From positions 806,001 to 870,000 of the forward strand of contig NZ_JAEMWU010000001.1 in NCBI RefSeq assembly GCF_017303215.1: DNA of 64,000 nt, in the 5' to 3' direction. Source of the DNA: Microbacterium esteraromaticum (lineage in GTDB: Bacteria; Actinomycetota; Actinomycetes; Actinomycetales; Microbacteriaceae). Below are positions 43,250 through 52,101 of the stretch, piece after piece (the stretch's first letter is position 1; each line of letters starts with the position of its first letter). A program made the position numbers and the translations under genes. Below the pieces are notes generated by a model, which was not told where the DNA came from, ran no database searches, and worked only from the letters and a program-made list of their open reading frames with translations.

Positions 43250-44263
43250 AACGACCTTAAGGCCGATGACTCCGACCGACTGATCGCCGCCGCCCTGCAA
43301 GTGAACGGCCGAGCCTCATGGGGCGAGATCGGGCGGGCGTTGGATCTGCCTGAGCGCACCGTCGCCCGGCGCGGTCAGCGCCTTCTCGACAGCGGCCTCG
43401 TACGGGTGTCGACCTATGTCGATCCGGCGCGCGTACTGCATGCGCGCGCCGTGCTGTTCCGCATCACCACCCAGCCGCGGGCGCTGTGGAGTGTGGCTCG
43501 TTCGTTGGCGCGGCGGCCCGATGCGTCGTCGGTGTCGGTGCTCGAAGGCAGCAGTGACGTCACGGGGATGCTGCTGCCGCGTGATGATGCGGCGATCCGC
43601 GAACTGCTGTTCACCGACTTCCGCGAACTGCGCGGAGTGGAGTCGATTCACGTCACCACGGTGCTGAAGTTCTTCCGTTCCGGGCATGACTGGAGGGTCG
43701 ACATTCTCAGCGACGAGCAGGTGCGGATGCTCGACCCGGGCCCGTCCGGCCCCTTGGATCCGGGTGATTCGTTGTCTCCCGATGAGCATGCGCTCATCGA
43801 GCTGCTGCTGCGCGACGGGCGGATGCCGGTGGCGCAGCTCGCGCGCGACGTGGGCCTGAATGTCACCACGACGCGTCGCCGCATGGAGTCGCTGCAGCGG
43901 CGCGGGCTCATGCATCCGCGAACCGAGGTGCTGCCGTCACTGTTCGGTCTGGGTCTGGAGGCTCTGGTCTGGTTCCGTGTGCCGATGGCAGACATGGAGG
44001 CCGTGGGGTCGGCGCTCGCCACGGCCCCCGAGGTGAAGTTCATCGTGGCGACCACGGGAACCTCGCAGTTGCTGTTGAACGTGCTCGTGCGGGACGAAGC
44101 GGAGTTCTACGAGTTCCTGACCGGTCCGACGATCGCTCAGCACGAGGGCCTGGAGGTTGTCGATTCGCTCGTGGTGATCGCGCCGGTTCTGCGCGGTTCG
44201 CTGATGGTCGACACTCTGATCGACGCCGATGAGGAGCCGCTTACGGGGGCCATCCGAATATAG
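43247..44263 (+). CDS. Lrp/AsnC-family transcriptional regulator, two-module type
   Basis: 338 residues from GTG 43247. The N-terminal winged helix (LIAAALQVNGRASWGEIGRAL) and a first ligand-type region are followed by a second helix-turn-helix (ELLLRDGRMPVAQLARDVGL) and a C-terminal AsnC ligand domain. The doubled arrangement is longer than classical ~150-residue Lrp proteins. It stands directly before, and in the same direction as, the amine catabolism and transport operon, so it is the likely local regulator. Effector is unknown. Confidence 0.88.
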   Translation: MNDLKADDSDRLIAAALQVNGRASWGEIGRALDLPERTVARRGQRLLDSGLVRVSTYVDPARVLHARAVLFRITTQPRALWSVARSLARRPDASSVSVLEGSSDVTGMLLPRDDAAIRELLFTDFRELRGVESIHVTTVLKFFRSGHDWRVDILSDEQVRMLDPGPSGPLDPGDSLSPDEHALIELLLRDGRMPVAQLARDVGLNVTTTRRRMESLQRRGLMHPRTEVLPSLFGLGLEALVWFRVPMADMEAVGSALATAPEVKFIVATTGTSQLLLNVLVRDEAEFYEFLTGPTIAQHEGLEVVDSLVVIAPVLRGSLMVDTLIDADEEPLTGAIRI

Positions 44264-44338
44264 CGAGATCGCTCACAAATCCCGCCCTAGTGGCGAGATA
44301 GTTCATCTACGGTTGCATTTCTGGCGAAAACCGGCGAT

Positions 44339-44367
44339 TATCATCATCTGTGGGACTTCCACAGATG
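44339..44367 (+). promoter_or_regulatory. -10 box and perfect 9-bp inverted repeat upstream of the catabolic operon
   Basis: TATCAT at 44339-44344 is a good -10 candidate. Immediately downstream CATCTGTGG (44345-44353) and CCACAGATG (44359-44367) form a perfect inverted repeat around GACTT. It lies at the likely transcription start and abuts the AAAGGA box of the GTG 44379 start, so it could be an operator or an RNA hairpin near the RBS. Confidence 0.6.
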
Positions 44368-44378
44368 AAAGGATCATC

Positions 44379-45869
44379 GTGTTCACGGCAACGGGTAGCG
44401 ACTGGGAACAGCGCGCAGCGGCACTTCACCTCCGGACGGGCTTGCTCATCGATGGCGAGTGGGTGCAGGGATCGGCGGAGCCGCTCACCCCGATCAGCCC
44501 GCGCGACGGACGTGCACTGCCCGCGATCTCGGCGGCATCCGATGCCGACGTCGACCGCGCCGTGCGCTCGGCACGCGCCGCCTTCGACAGCGGATGCTGG
44601 TCGCAGCGCGCGCCCCGCGAGCGCGGACAGGCGCTGATCGCCTTCGCGCAGAAGATCCACGACAACGCCGAAGAACTGGCCCTGCTGATCTCGCTCGAGA
44701 TGGGCAAGCCGATCCGCGAAGCGCTGCAGACCGAGATGCGCGCCGTCGTCAACTGCTTCCGCTGGTACGGCGAAGCCGTCGACAAGGTGCTCGACGAGCT
44801 TCCGGTCACCTCGCCCAACAGCCTCGCGCTGGTTACCCGCGAACCCGCCGGTGTCGTCGCCGCCGTCGTGCCCTGGAACTTCCCCCTCACGATGACCGCG
44901 TGGAAGCTCGCCCCCGCGCTCGCCGTCGGCAACAGCGTCGTGCTCAAGCCCGCCGAGAACTCCAGCTTCTCGGCGCTGCGTCTGGCCGAACTCGCCCTCG
45001 AAGCGGGCATCCCCGCCGGCGTGCTCAACGTCACCCCGGGCCGGGGCCACGAGGCCGGCCGCGCGCTCGGCGAGCACAACGACGTCGACGTCATCACCTT
45101 CACCGGCTCGCCCGAGGTGGGACGCAAGTTCCTCACCTACTCGGGTCTCTCCAACGGAAAGCGCGTCTGGCCCGAGCTCGGCGGCAAGACCGCCAGCCTC
45201 GTGCTGCCCGATGCCGACCTCGAGCGCGCCGTGCGCGCCACCGCCGATGGGTGCTTCTACAACCAGGGCCAGATGTGCACGGCCTCGTCGCGGCTGCTCG
45301 TGCCCCGCGCCGACCGCGATCGTGCTCTCGAGATCGCCGCCGAGGTGGCGCGCACCACGCTGCCCGCCGACCCGTTCGAGGTGACCACCTCGATGGGAGC
45401 GATCGTGAGCGAGAACCAGCTGCGCAGCATCGCCGGTTTCGTCGAGCGTGCGGATGCTGAAGGCGCCGAGATCGCCGCCGGTGGCGCTGAGCGCTTCGAC
45501 GCCGTCGCGGGCGGCAGCTACTTCGCTCCCGTCGTTGTCGGTGTGACTCCCGAGAACGAGGTTGCACGCCGCGAGGTGTTCGGCCCGGTGCTCTCGGTCA
45601 TCGCCTACGACGACCTCGATGACGCGCTGGCGATCGCCAACGGCACGGAGTACGGTCTGGCCGCCGCGCTGTGGAGCAACGACCTCAACGCCGTGCACCG
45701 GGTCTCGCGACGCATCAAGGCCGGTGTCGTGTGGGTGAACTGCTTCGAAGAGGGCGACATGACCATGCCGTTCGGCGGAGTCAAGGGCTCCGGCTACGGG
45801 CGCGACAAGAGCCTGCACGCTCTCGAGAAGTTCACCGACCTCAAGTCGACGTGGATCGAGCTGTCGTGA
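44379..45869 (+). CDS. NAD(P)-dependent aldehyde dehydrogenase (PuuC-like)
   Basis: 496 residues from GTG 44379 with AAAGGA 6 nt upstream. Full set of family motifs: PWNFPLTMTAWKLAPALA, FTGSPEVGR, catalytic Glu in PELGGKTASLV, catalytic Cys in NQGQMCTASSR, and a C-terminal NCFEEGDMTMPFGGVKGSG. The closest pattern is the gamma-glutamyl-gamma-aminobutyraldehyde / aminoaldehyde group. With the amidotransferase gene (GTGA overlap) and Pot-like transporter it suggests the gamma-glutamylated putrescine route or a related amine pathway; no glutamyl-putrescine synthetase or oxidase is in the window. Confidence 0.9.
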   Translation: MFTATGSDWEQRAAALHLRTGLLIDGEWVQGSAEPLTPISPRDGRALPAISAASDADVDRAVRSARAAFDSGCWSQRAPRERGQALIAFAQKIHDNAEELALLISLEMGKPIREALQTEMRAVVNCFRWYGEAVDKVLDELPVTSPNSLALVTREPAGVVAAVVPWNFPLTMTAWKLAPALAVGNSVVLKPAENSSFSALRLAELALEAGIPAGVLNVTPGRGHEAGRALGEHNDVDVITFTGSPEVGRKFLTYSGLSNGKRVWPELGGKTASLVLPDADLERAVRATADGCFYNQGQMCTASSRLLVPRADRDRALEIAAEVARTTLPADPFEVTTSMGAIVSENQLRSIAGFVERADAEGAEIAAGGAERFDAVAGGSYFAPVVVGVTPENEVARREVFGPVLSVIAYDDLDDALAIANGTEYGLAAALWSNDLNAVHRVSRRIKAGVVWVNCFEEGDMTMPFGGVKGSGYGRDKSLHALEKFTDLKSTWIELS

Positions 45870-46618
45870 CCGCCCCGCTCATCGGCATCAGCACCTGGCG
45901 CCGCACCTTCGACACCGAGCTCGGCGACGCCCGCCCCATGCACACGCTGGGGGCCGAGTACGCCGCTCCGGTCGAAGCGGTCGGCGGTGCCGTGGTGCTG
46001 CTGCCCCCGACCGCCGCTGTCGATACGGTGCTCGACCGCATCGACGGACTGGTGATCTCGGGTGGGCAGGATCTCGACCCGTCGCGCTACGGTGCGGCCC
46101 CCGAAGCCGGCAAGACCTACGACCCCGCCCGCGACGAGTACGAGATCGCCCTTGTGCGCGGTGCGCGCGAACGCGGCATCCCGGTTCTGGCCATCTGCCG
46201 CGGCATGCAGGTGACCAATGTGGCCTTCGGCGGCAGTCTGATCGTCGACATCGATGCGACGGTCACTCACCGCCCCACCACCGGTGCGGCGCAGCTCGAT
46301 GAGCGCCACCCGGTGCGCATCGACGCCGGCAGTCGTCTGAGTCGTGCCTACGGGGTGACCGAGCGCACCGTCAACACGATCCATCATCAGGCGGTCGACC
46401 GCCTCGCCGAGGGGTTCCGGGCGGTCGCCTGGGCGCCCGACGGCATCGTCGAGGCGATCGAGCCCGACGACGACTGGGCCTACTGGGGCGTGCAGTGGCA
46501 CCCCGAGAAGCTTGCCGGCGCGGAAAGCGCCGAAGAGACCCCCCTGTACGCGGCGCTGATCGCCGCAGCACAGGAACGAGCAGCCGGCGCGTGCGCCGCG
46601 AAGAAAGGAACAGCATGA
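45866..46618 (+). CDS. Class I glutamine amidotransferase-like hydrolase (gamma-glutamyl-GABA hydrolase / PuuD type)
   Basis: 250 residues from GTG 45866, overlapping the dehydrogenase stop (GTGA). The catalytic Cys lies in AICRGMQVTN, with the SGGQDLDPSRYG loop upstream and His-Glu in VQWHPEKL near the C-terminus. Stand-alone class I members of this size cleave gamma-glutamyl amides; PuuD releases GABA from gamma-glutamyl-GABA. The genetic link to an aminoaldehyde dehydrogenase supports that reading. Exact substrate is inferred. Confidence 0.88.
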   Translation: MTAPLIGISTWRRTFDTELGDARPMHTLGAEYAAPVEAVGGAVVLLPPTAAVDTVLDRIDGLVISGGQDLDPSRYGAAPEAGKTYDPARDEYEIALVRGARERGIPVLAICRGMQVTNVAFGGSLIVDIDATVTHRPTTGAAQLDERHPVRIDAGSRLSRAYGVTERTVNTIHHQAVDRLAEGFRAVAWAPDGIVEAIEPDDDWAYWGVQWHPEKLAGAESAEETPLYAALIAAAQERAAGACAAKKGTA

Positions 46619-47085
46619 CCAAGCAGATCTTCCTCGAGTACGAAAACGGCACGCGCGCCATCGCCACGCTCCTTGAGGACCTGGCGCCCGAGACCTGCGC
46701 CGCGCTGTGGGGCGCACTCGAGAAGCCGGTGACGATGCAGGCGATGCACGCCATGTACGCCGGCCCCGAGGTTATGGTGGGCCTGCCCGAAGAGGCACAG
46801 GGCTTCGACCCCGAGGCGATCCCGCACGAGAACCAGCAGGTCGTTCCGGCCCCCGGAGACCTCATGTGGTACTGGCAGCGTCCCATGCAGATGGGCGGCC
46901 TGCCCTTCGAGTGGTACGAGATCGGTGTGTTCTACGCCGGTGGCGCACGCGTCTTCGGCCCGCTCGGCTGGACCCCGGTTAACATCTGGGCCCGCGTGAC
47001 CGAGGGCCTTGAAGAATTCGCCACCGAGAGCGCCGCGATCCGCATCGACGGTGCCAAGAACCTCACCATCGGCCGCGTCGCCTGA
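46615..47085 (+). CDS. DUF3830 family protein (cyclophilin-like)
   Basis: 156 residues, ATGA-coupled. It starts with a strand carrying a Glu/Asn-rich turn (IFLEYENGTRAIATLLEDLAPETC), then MHAMYAGPEVMVGLP, and ENQQVVPAPGDLMWYW. The fold is known for the family as cyclophilin-like, and family members commonly sit in amine, amidase or hydantoinase operons. It could bind or hydrolyse a substrate of the pathway. No catalytic residues can be assigned. Confidence 0.82.
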   Translation: MTKQIFLEYENGTRAIATLLEDLAPETCAALWGALEKPVTMQAMHAMYAGPEVMVGLPEEAQGFDPEAIPHENQQVVPAPGDLMWYWQRPMQMGGLPFEWYEIGVFYAGGARVFGPLGWTPVNIWARVTEGLEEFATESAAIRIDGAKNLTIGRVA

Positions 47086-47140
47086 CAGCACGCGACCCGA
47101 GGACCTCTCCGTCCCCGATGATTGATACGAAGGAGTATGC

Positions 47141-48229
47141 ATGAAAACCCGAAAGTTCATGACCCTCGGTGCCCTGGCGACCATCGGAGCGCTCGCGCTC
47201 ACAGGTTGCAGCGGCGCCGCTGACACCCCGAGCGCCGACGGCGACGCCGACAAGCCCTACGCCGGCGAGACCATCGTCGTCACCACGTTCGGTGGCGACT
47301 GGGAGAAGGCGTTCGTCACCGCCGTCGTCGACCCGTTCGAGGCCGAGACCGGTGCCAACGTCGAACTCGTCACGCTGTACAGCGCCGACGCGCTCGCCCA
47401 GGTCACCGCGCAGAAGGCCAGCCCGCAGATCGACGTCGTCCACTTCTCGGGCGGCCAGGAGTACACCGCCGCGCAGGAGGGGCTGATCGACCCGATCGCC
47501 GCTGACGACCTGTCGGAGTACGACAACCTCGTCTCGGTCGCAACCGCCGGCCTGGAGCGCGGCGAAGGCCCCGTGATCCAGCTGGCCCCGATCGGCCTGG
47601 TCTACAACACCGAGTCCGGTGCACCCGCGCCGACCTCGTGGGAAGACCTGTTCGATGAGGCCTACGCCGGTCACGTCGCCCTGCCCGACCTGAGCAACTC
47701 GTACGGCGTGCTGTCGATGCTGCGCGTCGCAGACGTGCTCGGCGGCGGCATCGACGACACCGAGCAGGCCATCGCCGACCTCGGTGCACTCGCGGCATCC
47801 GGTGACGCGATCGTGGTTCCCACCTCGCCCGACCTGCAGACGGCATTCGCCCAGCGCGGCACGTGGCTTGCCCCGTACGCCATGGACTACGCCGGCACCC
47901 TGCAGGACGCGGGTCTTCCGGTCGAGTTCATCGTTCCCGAAGAGGGCGTGACTGCCTCGCTGATCACCGCCAACGTGGTCTCGGGCCGTGAGAACACCGA
48001 GCTGGCAAAGCTGTTCGTCGACTTCGAGCTGCGCCCCGAGGCGCAGAAGGTGTTCGCCGAAGAGATGCGCTACTCGCCGGTCAACTCGGCCACCGAGCTG
48101 TCGGCAGAGGCTGCCGAGTCGGTGCTCACCGGCGATGCCCTCGACGCGGCCGTCGTCTACGCCCCCGGTGACATCGCCGGTGAGCGTCAGGCGTGGATCG
48201 ACTCCTGGAACGCACTGATCACCCAATGA
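47141..48229 (+). CDS. ABC transporter substrate-binding lipoprotein (PotD-like)
   Basis: 362 residues; AAGGAG precedes ATG 47141. The lipobox LTGC puts the lipidated Cys at residue 23. The mature protein begins with an Asp/Ala-rich stretch, then the binding-protein start ETIVVTTFGGDWEKAF, as in the spermidine/putrescine and related cluster of solute-binding proteins. It delivers the solute to the permeases encoded next (ATGA overlap). The ligand is probably a polyamine or similar cation; not proven. Confidence 0.92.
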   Translation: MKTRKFMTLGALATIGALALTGCSGAADTPSADGDADKPYAGETIVVTTFGGDWEKAFVTAVVDPFEAETGANVELVTLYSADALAQVTAQKASPQIDVVHFSGGQEYTAAQEGLIDPIAADDLSEYDNLVSVATAGLERGEGPVIQLAPIGLVYNTESGAPAPTSWEDLFDEAYAGHVALPDLSNSYGVLSMLRVADVLGGGIDDTEQAIADLGALAASGDAIVVPTSPDLQTAFAQRGTWLAPYAMDYAGTLQDAGLPVEFIVPEEGVTASLITANVVSGRENTELAKLFVDFELRPEAQKVFAEEMRYSPVNSATELSAEAAESVLTGDALDAAVVYAPGDIAGERQAWIDSWNALITQ

Positions 48230-49059
48230 GTATCCGAACCCGTAAGGAGCCCTGGCTGCTCCTCCTGCCGGCGCTGGCTCTGCTCACGATCGGCTTCGTC
48301 ACCCCGGTTGCCGGCATGCTTCTCATGAGCGTTCAGGCGTCGGCAGGCGGGTTCACTCTGGAGAACTTCACTCGTCTGTTCACCAGCGAGTACCACCTCC
48401 AGGCGGCGTGGCGTTCACTCCGCCTGGGGGTCATCCAGACGCTCGTCACCCTGCTGCTGGCCGTCCCGCTGTCGTACATCATGGCCAGGGCCGGCGCGAA
48501 GGTGCGGTCGTTCCTGCTGATCGTCATCATCCTTCCGCTCATGACGAGCGTCGTGGTGCGCACGTTCGGCTGGGTCGTGCTGATGGGCCCGATGGGCCTG
48601 CTCATGCAGATTCCGGGTGCCGAGTGGATCGCGCAGAGTGCGCAGGGCTTCCTCGGCACCGAGGTGGGCGTCGTCATCGCGATGGTCCAGGTGCTGCTGC
48701 CGTTCGCCGTGCTCAGCATCCTCGGGGTCATCTCGGGCATCCGTCCGCAGCTCGAAGAGGCCTCACGCACTCTCGGTGCGGGCTTCTGGCGCACGCTGTG
48801 GCACGTCGTGCTGCCGCTGTCGATCCCCGGGATCGTCGCGGGAGCGTCACTGGTGTTCGTGCTCTCGGTGAGCTCGTTCATCACCCCCCGCTTCATCGGT
48901 GGGCCGCAGATCCCTGTGTTCGCGCAGACGATCTACGTCGACGCCACCACCAACCTGAACTGGCCGTTCGCTGCCGCCCAGGCCGTGCTCCTGTTCGCAG
49001 GGGTCATGCTGGTGCTCGCCGCCACCGCCCGAATCGGAAAGGCACCGGTGCGCGCATGA
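48226..49059 (+). CDS. ABC transporter permease (PotB-like)
   Basis: 277 residues from ATG 48226. Six hydrophobic segments and the EAA loop (EEASRTLGAGFWRTLWHVVLPLSIPGI) are visible, and a long extracytoplasmic loop follows helix 1. It pairs with the permease at 49056 to form the heterodimeric membrane channel. Coupled at both ends by 4-nt overlaps. The type follows from the order and the PotD-like binding protein. Confidence 0.92.
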   Translation: MSIRTRKEPWLLLLPALALLTIGFVTPVAGMLLMSVQASAGGFTLENFTRLFTSEYHLQAAWRSLRLGVIQTLVTLLLAVPLSYIMARAGAKVRSFLLIVIILPLMTSVVVRTFGWVVLMGPMGLLMQIPGAEWIAQSAQGFLGTEVGVVIAMVQVLLPFAVLSILGVISGIRPQLEEASRTLGAGFWRTLWHVVLPLSIPGIVAGASLVFVLSVSSFITPRFIGGPQIPVFAQTIYVDATTNLNWPFAAAQAVLLFAGVMLVLAATARIGKAPVRA

Positions 49060-49856
49060 TCCGCTCAGTGCCGATCGTCGGCAAGATCCTCGCGATCCTG
49101 CTGGGGATCTTCATCACCCTCTACATGCTCGTGCCGCTGCTCGTGGTGGCCGGTGCCTCCATCAGCGAGAGCCGCTTCCTGACGTTCCCCCCGAAGGGAT
49201 TCACTCTGGAGTGGTACGTCGACGCGCTGACATCCGACACGTATCTTGAGCCGTTCCGTCTCAGCCTGCTGGTCGGCGTCGTCGTGGCGATCCTCGCCGC
49301 GACGATCGGCACCGCGGCGGCGCTTGCGCTCACCCGGTTCCCGATCCCCGGGGCCGGCGCGATCCAGGCGTTCCTGATGTCGCCGTTGACGCTGCCGACG
49401 ATCATCCTCGCGATCGGTGCGCTGTCGCTGACGTCGATGACGATCGGTGCCCCCAACGTGGGTGTGCTGATCGTGGTGCACGTCGTGATCGCGATCCCGT
49501 ATGTGATGCGCACCGTCACCGGAGTCATGGCCCGCGCCGACCACTTCACCGAAGAGGCATCGCGCACCCTCGGCGCCAACGCATGGAACCGCTACCGTCT
49601 CGTCGTGCTCCCCATTGCGCGACCGGGTATCGCGGCGGGGGCGTTCTTCGCCTTCAACATCTCGTTCGACGACGCGGTGATCGCCCTGTTCCTGCGCAGC
49701 CCGCAGCTGGAGACCCTGCCCATCGCGATCTACGGGCAGCTGGAGTTCAGCACCTCGCCGACGGTCGCCGCCGTCTCTACCCTCATGGTTCTCATCACCG
49801 TGGCCCTGATGATCGTGCTGGAGCGCATCATCGGCCTGGGAAGGTTGTTCGTCTGA
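49056..49856 (+). CDS. ABC transporter permease (PotC-like)
   Basis: 266 residues from ATG 49056 (ATGA). Six hydrophobic segments, with the EAA motif EEASRTLGANAWNRYRLVVLP and a FNISFDDAVIALFL element typical of PotC-type permeases. Its stop overlaps the next ATG by one base (TGATG). It completes the membrane part of the transporter. Confidence 0.92.
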   Translation: MIRSVPIVGKILAILLGIFITLYMLVPLLVVAGASISESRFLTFPPKGFTLEWYVDALTSDTYLEPFRLSLLVGVVVAILAATIGTAAALALTRFPIPGAGAIQAFLMSPLTLPTIILAIGALSLTSMTIGAPNVGVLIVVHVVIAIPYVMRTVTGVMARADHFTEEASRTLGANAWNRYRLVVLPIARPGIAAGAFFAFNISFDDAVIALFLRSPQLETLPIAIYGQLEFSTSPTVAAVSTLMVLITVALMIVLERIIGLGRLFV

Positions 49857-50911
49857 TGACTACGCTCACCATCTCTTCGCTCACGAAGGACTTCAAGAGC
49901 ACGCAGGTTCTCAAGGGCATCGACCTGGCGGTCGAGTCCGGTGAGTTCATCTCGCTGCTCGGGCCGTCGGGATGCGGAAAGACGACGCTGCTGCGTTGTA
50001 TCGCAGGCCTCGAATCTCCCACGAGCGGAACGATCGAGATCGGCGGCACCGATGTGACGCGCCTGCCTCCGGAGAAGCGCCACCTGGGCATGATGTTCCA
50101 GAGCTACGCACTCTTTCCGCACATGACCGTCGTCGAGAACGTGCGCTTCGGTCTGCGCATGGCGGGCGACAAGCCGAAGGCCGAGCAGCGCGAGCTGTCG
50201 CATCGTGCGCTGGAACGCGTGCAGATGGGGCACCTCGCCGACCGGCATCCGGCGCAGCTTTCGGGAGGACAGCAGCAGCGCGTGGCGCTGGCGCGGGCGA
50301 TCGCGTTCGAGCCGCGTGTGCTGCTGTTGGATGAGCCCCTGTCGAACCTGGATGCCCGTCTGCGCGAAGACATGCAGATCGAGCTGAAGGAGCTGCACCG
50401 CACGCTCGGCCTCACCACGATCTTCGTCACGCACGACCAGGAAGAGGCGATGAGCCTGTCGGACCGCGTCGTGCTGATGAACGGGGGAGTGATCGAGCAG
50501 GAGGGCGCGCCCACCGACCTGTACGGCGCTCCGCGTTCGTCGTTCGCGGCCGACTTCATCGGCTCGGCGAACCTGCTGCCCGCGACGCGCTCCGGCGCCA
50601 CCGCCTACCTGCAGGGCAGTGACGTCGCGGTGACGATCGGGGGCTACGCCCCCGTCGGAACGGTCGACGGTGAAGACGGCCAGGTGATGTTGCGTCAGGA
50701 AGACCTGCACGTGCGTGCGGCGGTGGATGCTGACGCACCGGTGCCGGTCGAGATCGTCACCTCGGTGTACCGCGGTGCGGATGTCGTGTACGTCGTCGAG
50801 CTGGCCGGGCGCCGTCTGCGTGTCGTGGCCCCGCGTCACGAAGTTCTGCTGCCTGCCGGGCCTGCGGGCCTCGGGTGGCGCGAGGGCGCAGCCCTCTGGC
50901 TCGCTGCGTAA
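49856..50911 (+). CDS. ABC transporter ATP-binding protein (PotA-like)
   Basis: 351 residues from ATG 49856. Walker A GPSGCGKT at 36-43, signature LSGGQQQR, Walker B LLLDEP and the switch His in VTHDQEEAMSLSD are intact, followed by a C-terminal TOBE-like regulatory domain (about 245-350; QVMLRQEDLHV). It energises import. It is the last gene of the operon; a strong hairpin terminator follows at 50932. Confidence 0.94.
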   Translation: MTTLTISSLTKDFKSTQVLKGIDLAVESGEFISLLGPSGCGKTTLLRCIAGLESPTSGTIEIGGTDVTRLPPEKRHLGMMFQSYALFPHMTVVENVRFGLRMAGDKPKAEQRELSHRALERVQMGHLADRHPAQLSGGQQQRVALARAIAFEPRVLLLDEPLSNLDARLREDMQIELKELHRTLGLTTIFVTHDQEEAMSLSDRVVLMNGGVIEQEGAPTDLYGAPRSSFAADFIGSANLLPATRSGATAYLQGSDVAVTIGGYAPVGTVDGEDGQVMLRQEDLHVRAAVDADAPVPVEIVTSVYRGADVVYVVELAGRRLRVVAPRHEVLLPAGPAGLGWREGAALWLAA

Positions 50912-50931
50912 CCCGAATCGCGGCTGATTCC

Positions 50932-50986
50932 AATCGGCCCGGATCCTGCGTCTCCTCCCCTCGGAGAGGCGGGGTCCGGGCCGATT
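50932..50986 (+). terminator. Long hairpin terminator after the transporter operon
   Basis: AATCGGCCCGGATCC at 50932-50946 pairs with GGGTCCGGGCCGATT at 50972-50986, with an inner CTCCTCCCC/GGAGAGG pairing. It separates convergent genes and likely works for both. Confidence 0.8.
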
Positions 50987-51027
50987 TCTGTGCCCACGGC
51001 GTTTGGTTCGGCTGCTGTGGTGCGTGG

Positions 51028-51846
51028 TCAGGAAGACGGAACCGAGAGCGTCGACGCCGGTAGCGGCTGGTCGGGGCAGGTGTTGAGCACTCGTGTGATC
51101 GCGTCGTGTTCGGCGGGCGTGACCCACAGGTTGTAGGCGGCCTTCACGGCGACCTGGCGTGCGACGTAGTCGCACCGGAAGGCGCGGTTCTTGGGCAGCC
51201 AGGTGGCGGCGTCGCCGTCGCCCTTCTGCGCGTTGGCTGAGCCGTCGACGGCGAGCAGGTTGAGGGGGTCGTTGGCGAACGATGCGCGCTGGTCGGTGCT
51301 GAGCTGTTGGGCGCCTTTCTGCCAGGCATCCGACAGGGCGACGACGTGGTCGATCTGCACGAGTTCGCTGGTGCCTTGACCTCGGATGAAGTCGATCGTC
51401 TGCCCCGTGAAGGGGTCGTCGAGTGTGCCCGTGGTGACGCGGCAGTTGCCTGTGCGGGTGATGTCGGTGAGGTCGCGGGCGAGGATGTCGTTGCGGGTGT
51501 CGCAGCCGTTGCGGTCGACGTCTTGCCAGCGGGGGCCGAACTGTTCGCGGGAGTAGCCGGTCTTGGGTGCACGGCCTTTGACGGTCAGGGTGTCGAGTGT
51601 TTGCAGCGCGGTGACGTTCTGGAGGTCGTCGGGTGTGCCTGCGGGAGCGTCGGGCGACGGTGCGGTGGCTGGTTCGGTCGGCGTCGGGGTGGCGGTGAGA
51701 GACGGCGGATGTCCGACATCGTCGCCGAACACGACGTTGGCGAGGCTGCCGATGAGCAGGACGGCCACGCCGAGCGCCACAAGCCCGAGCGTCTTGCGGC
51801 CCCGTCGGAGGAGCTTCTTCGATGCCGTGCGCGCGCTTGCCATCAT
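51028..51846 (-). CDS. Membrane-anchored or secreted HNH endonuclease family protein (DUF1524-like)
   Basis: 272 residues from ATG 51846 (second ATG at 51843). A basic N-terminus and one hydrophobic segment at about 18-38 act as signal or anchor, then a Pro/Thr-rich spacer. The nuclease domain carries the catalytic region VQIDHVVALSDAW and a downstream NPLNLLAVDGSANAQKGD (written FANDPLNLLAV here), with four Cys residues that suggest extracytoplasmic folding. Secreted proteins of this type are widespread in actinobacteria; roles in nutrient DNA scavenging or competition have been considered. No immunity gene is visible. Confidence 0.88.
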   Translation of the reverse strand: MMASARTASKKLLRRGRKTLGLVALGVAVLLIGSLANVVFGDDVGHPPSLTATPTPTEPATAPSPDAPAGTPDDLQNVTALQTLDTLTVKGRAPKTGYSREQFGPRWQDVDRNGCDTRNDILARDLTDITRTGNCRVTTGTLDDPFTGQTIDFIRGQGTSELVQIDHVVALSDAWQKGAQQLSTDQRASFANDPLNLLAVDGSANAQKGDGDAATWLPKNRAFRCDYVARQVAVKAAYNLWVTPAEHDAITRVLNTCPDQPLPASTLSVPSS

Positions 51847-52061
51847 GTTCACCGCTCTGCCGGCGCACCGCTGCACGCGCACCGCGCATGGAAGGCCGGC
51901 GATCAGGTGCGCCGGGCGCACGATCGGATACTGACCCCGTGCCTCGGGGTGCAACGCGCTGTTCGGGTGGCAGCGCACTGTTAATCGTAGGAGGGGGTGG
52001 GGACACTCGCGCATGGTTGACCGCCACGGTCGACTGAAGTAGTCTCACGCTTATTCCAGTT

Positions 52062-52101
52062 TATGTGGCATATTCTTGAGTATTACCTGCCATAATCAAG
52101 C
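52062..52101 (+). promoter_or_regulatory. AT-rich promoter with dyad upstream of the Fic gene
   Basis: TATGTGGCA (52062-52070) and TGCCATA (52088-52094) form an interrupted inverted repeat with one extra base. The right arm overlaps CATAAT (52091-52096), a -10 candidate that ends 5 nt before the ATG at 52102, suggesting a leaderless transcript under autoregulation. The stretch is strikingly AT-rich for this genome. Confidence 0.5.
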
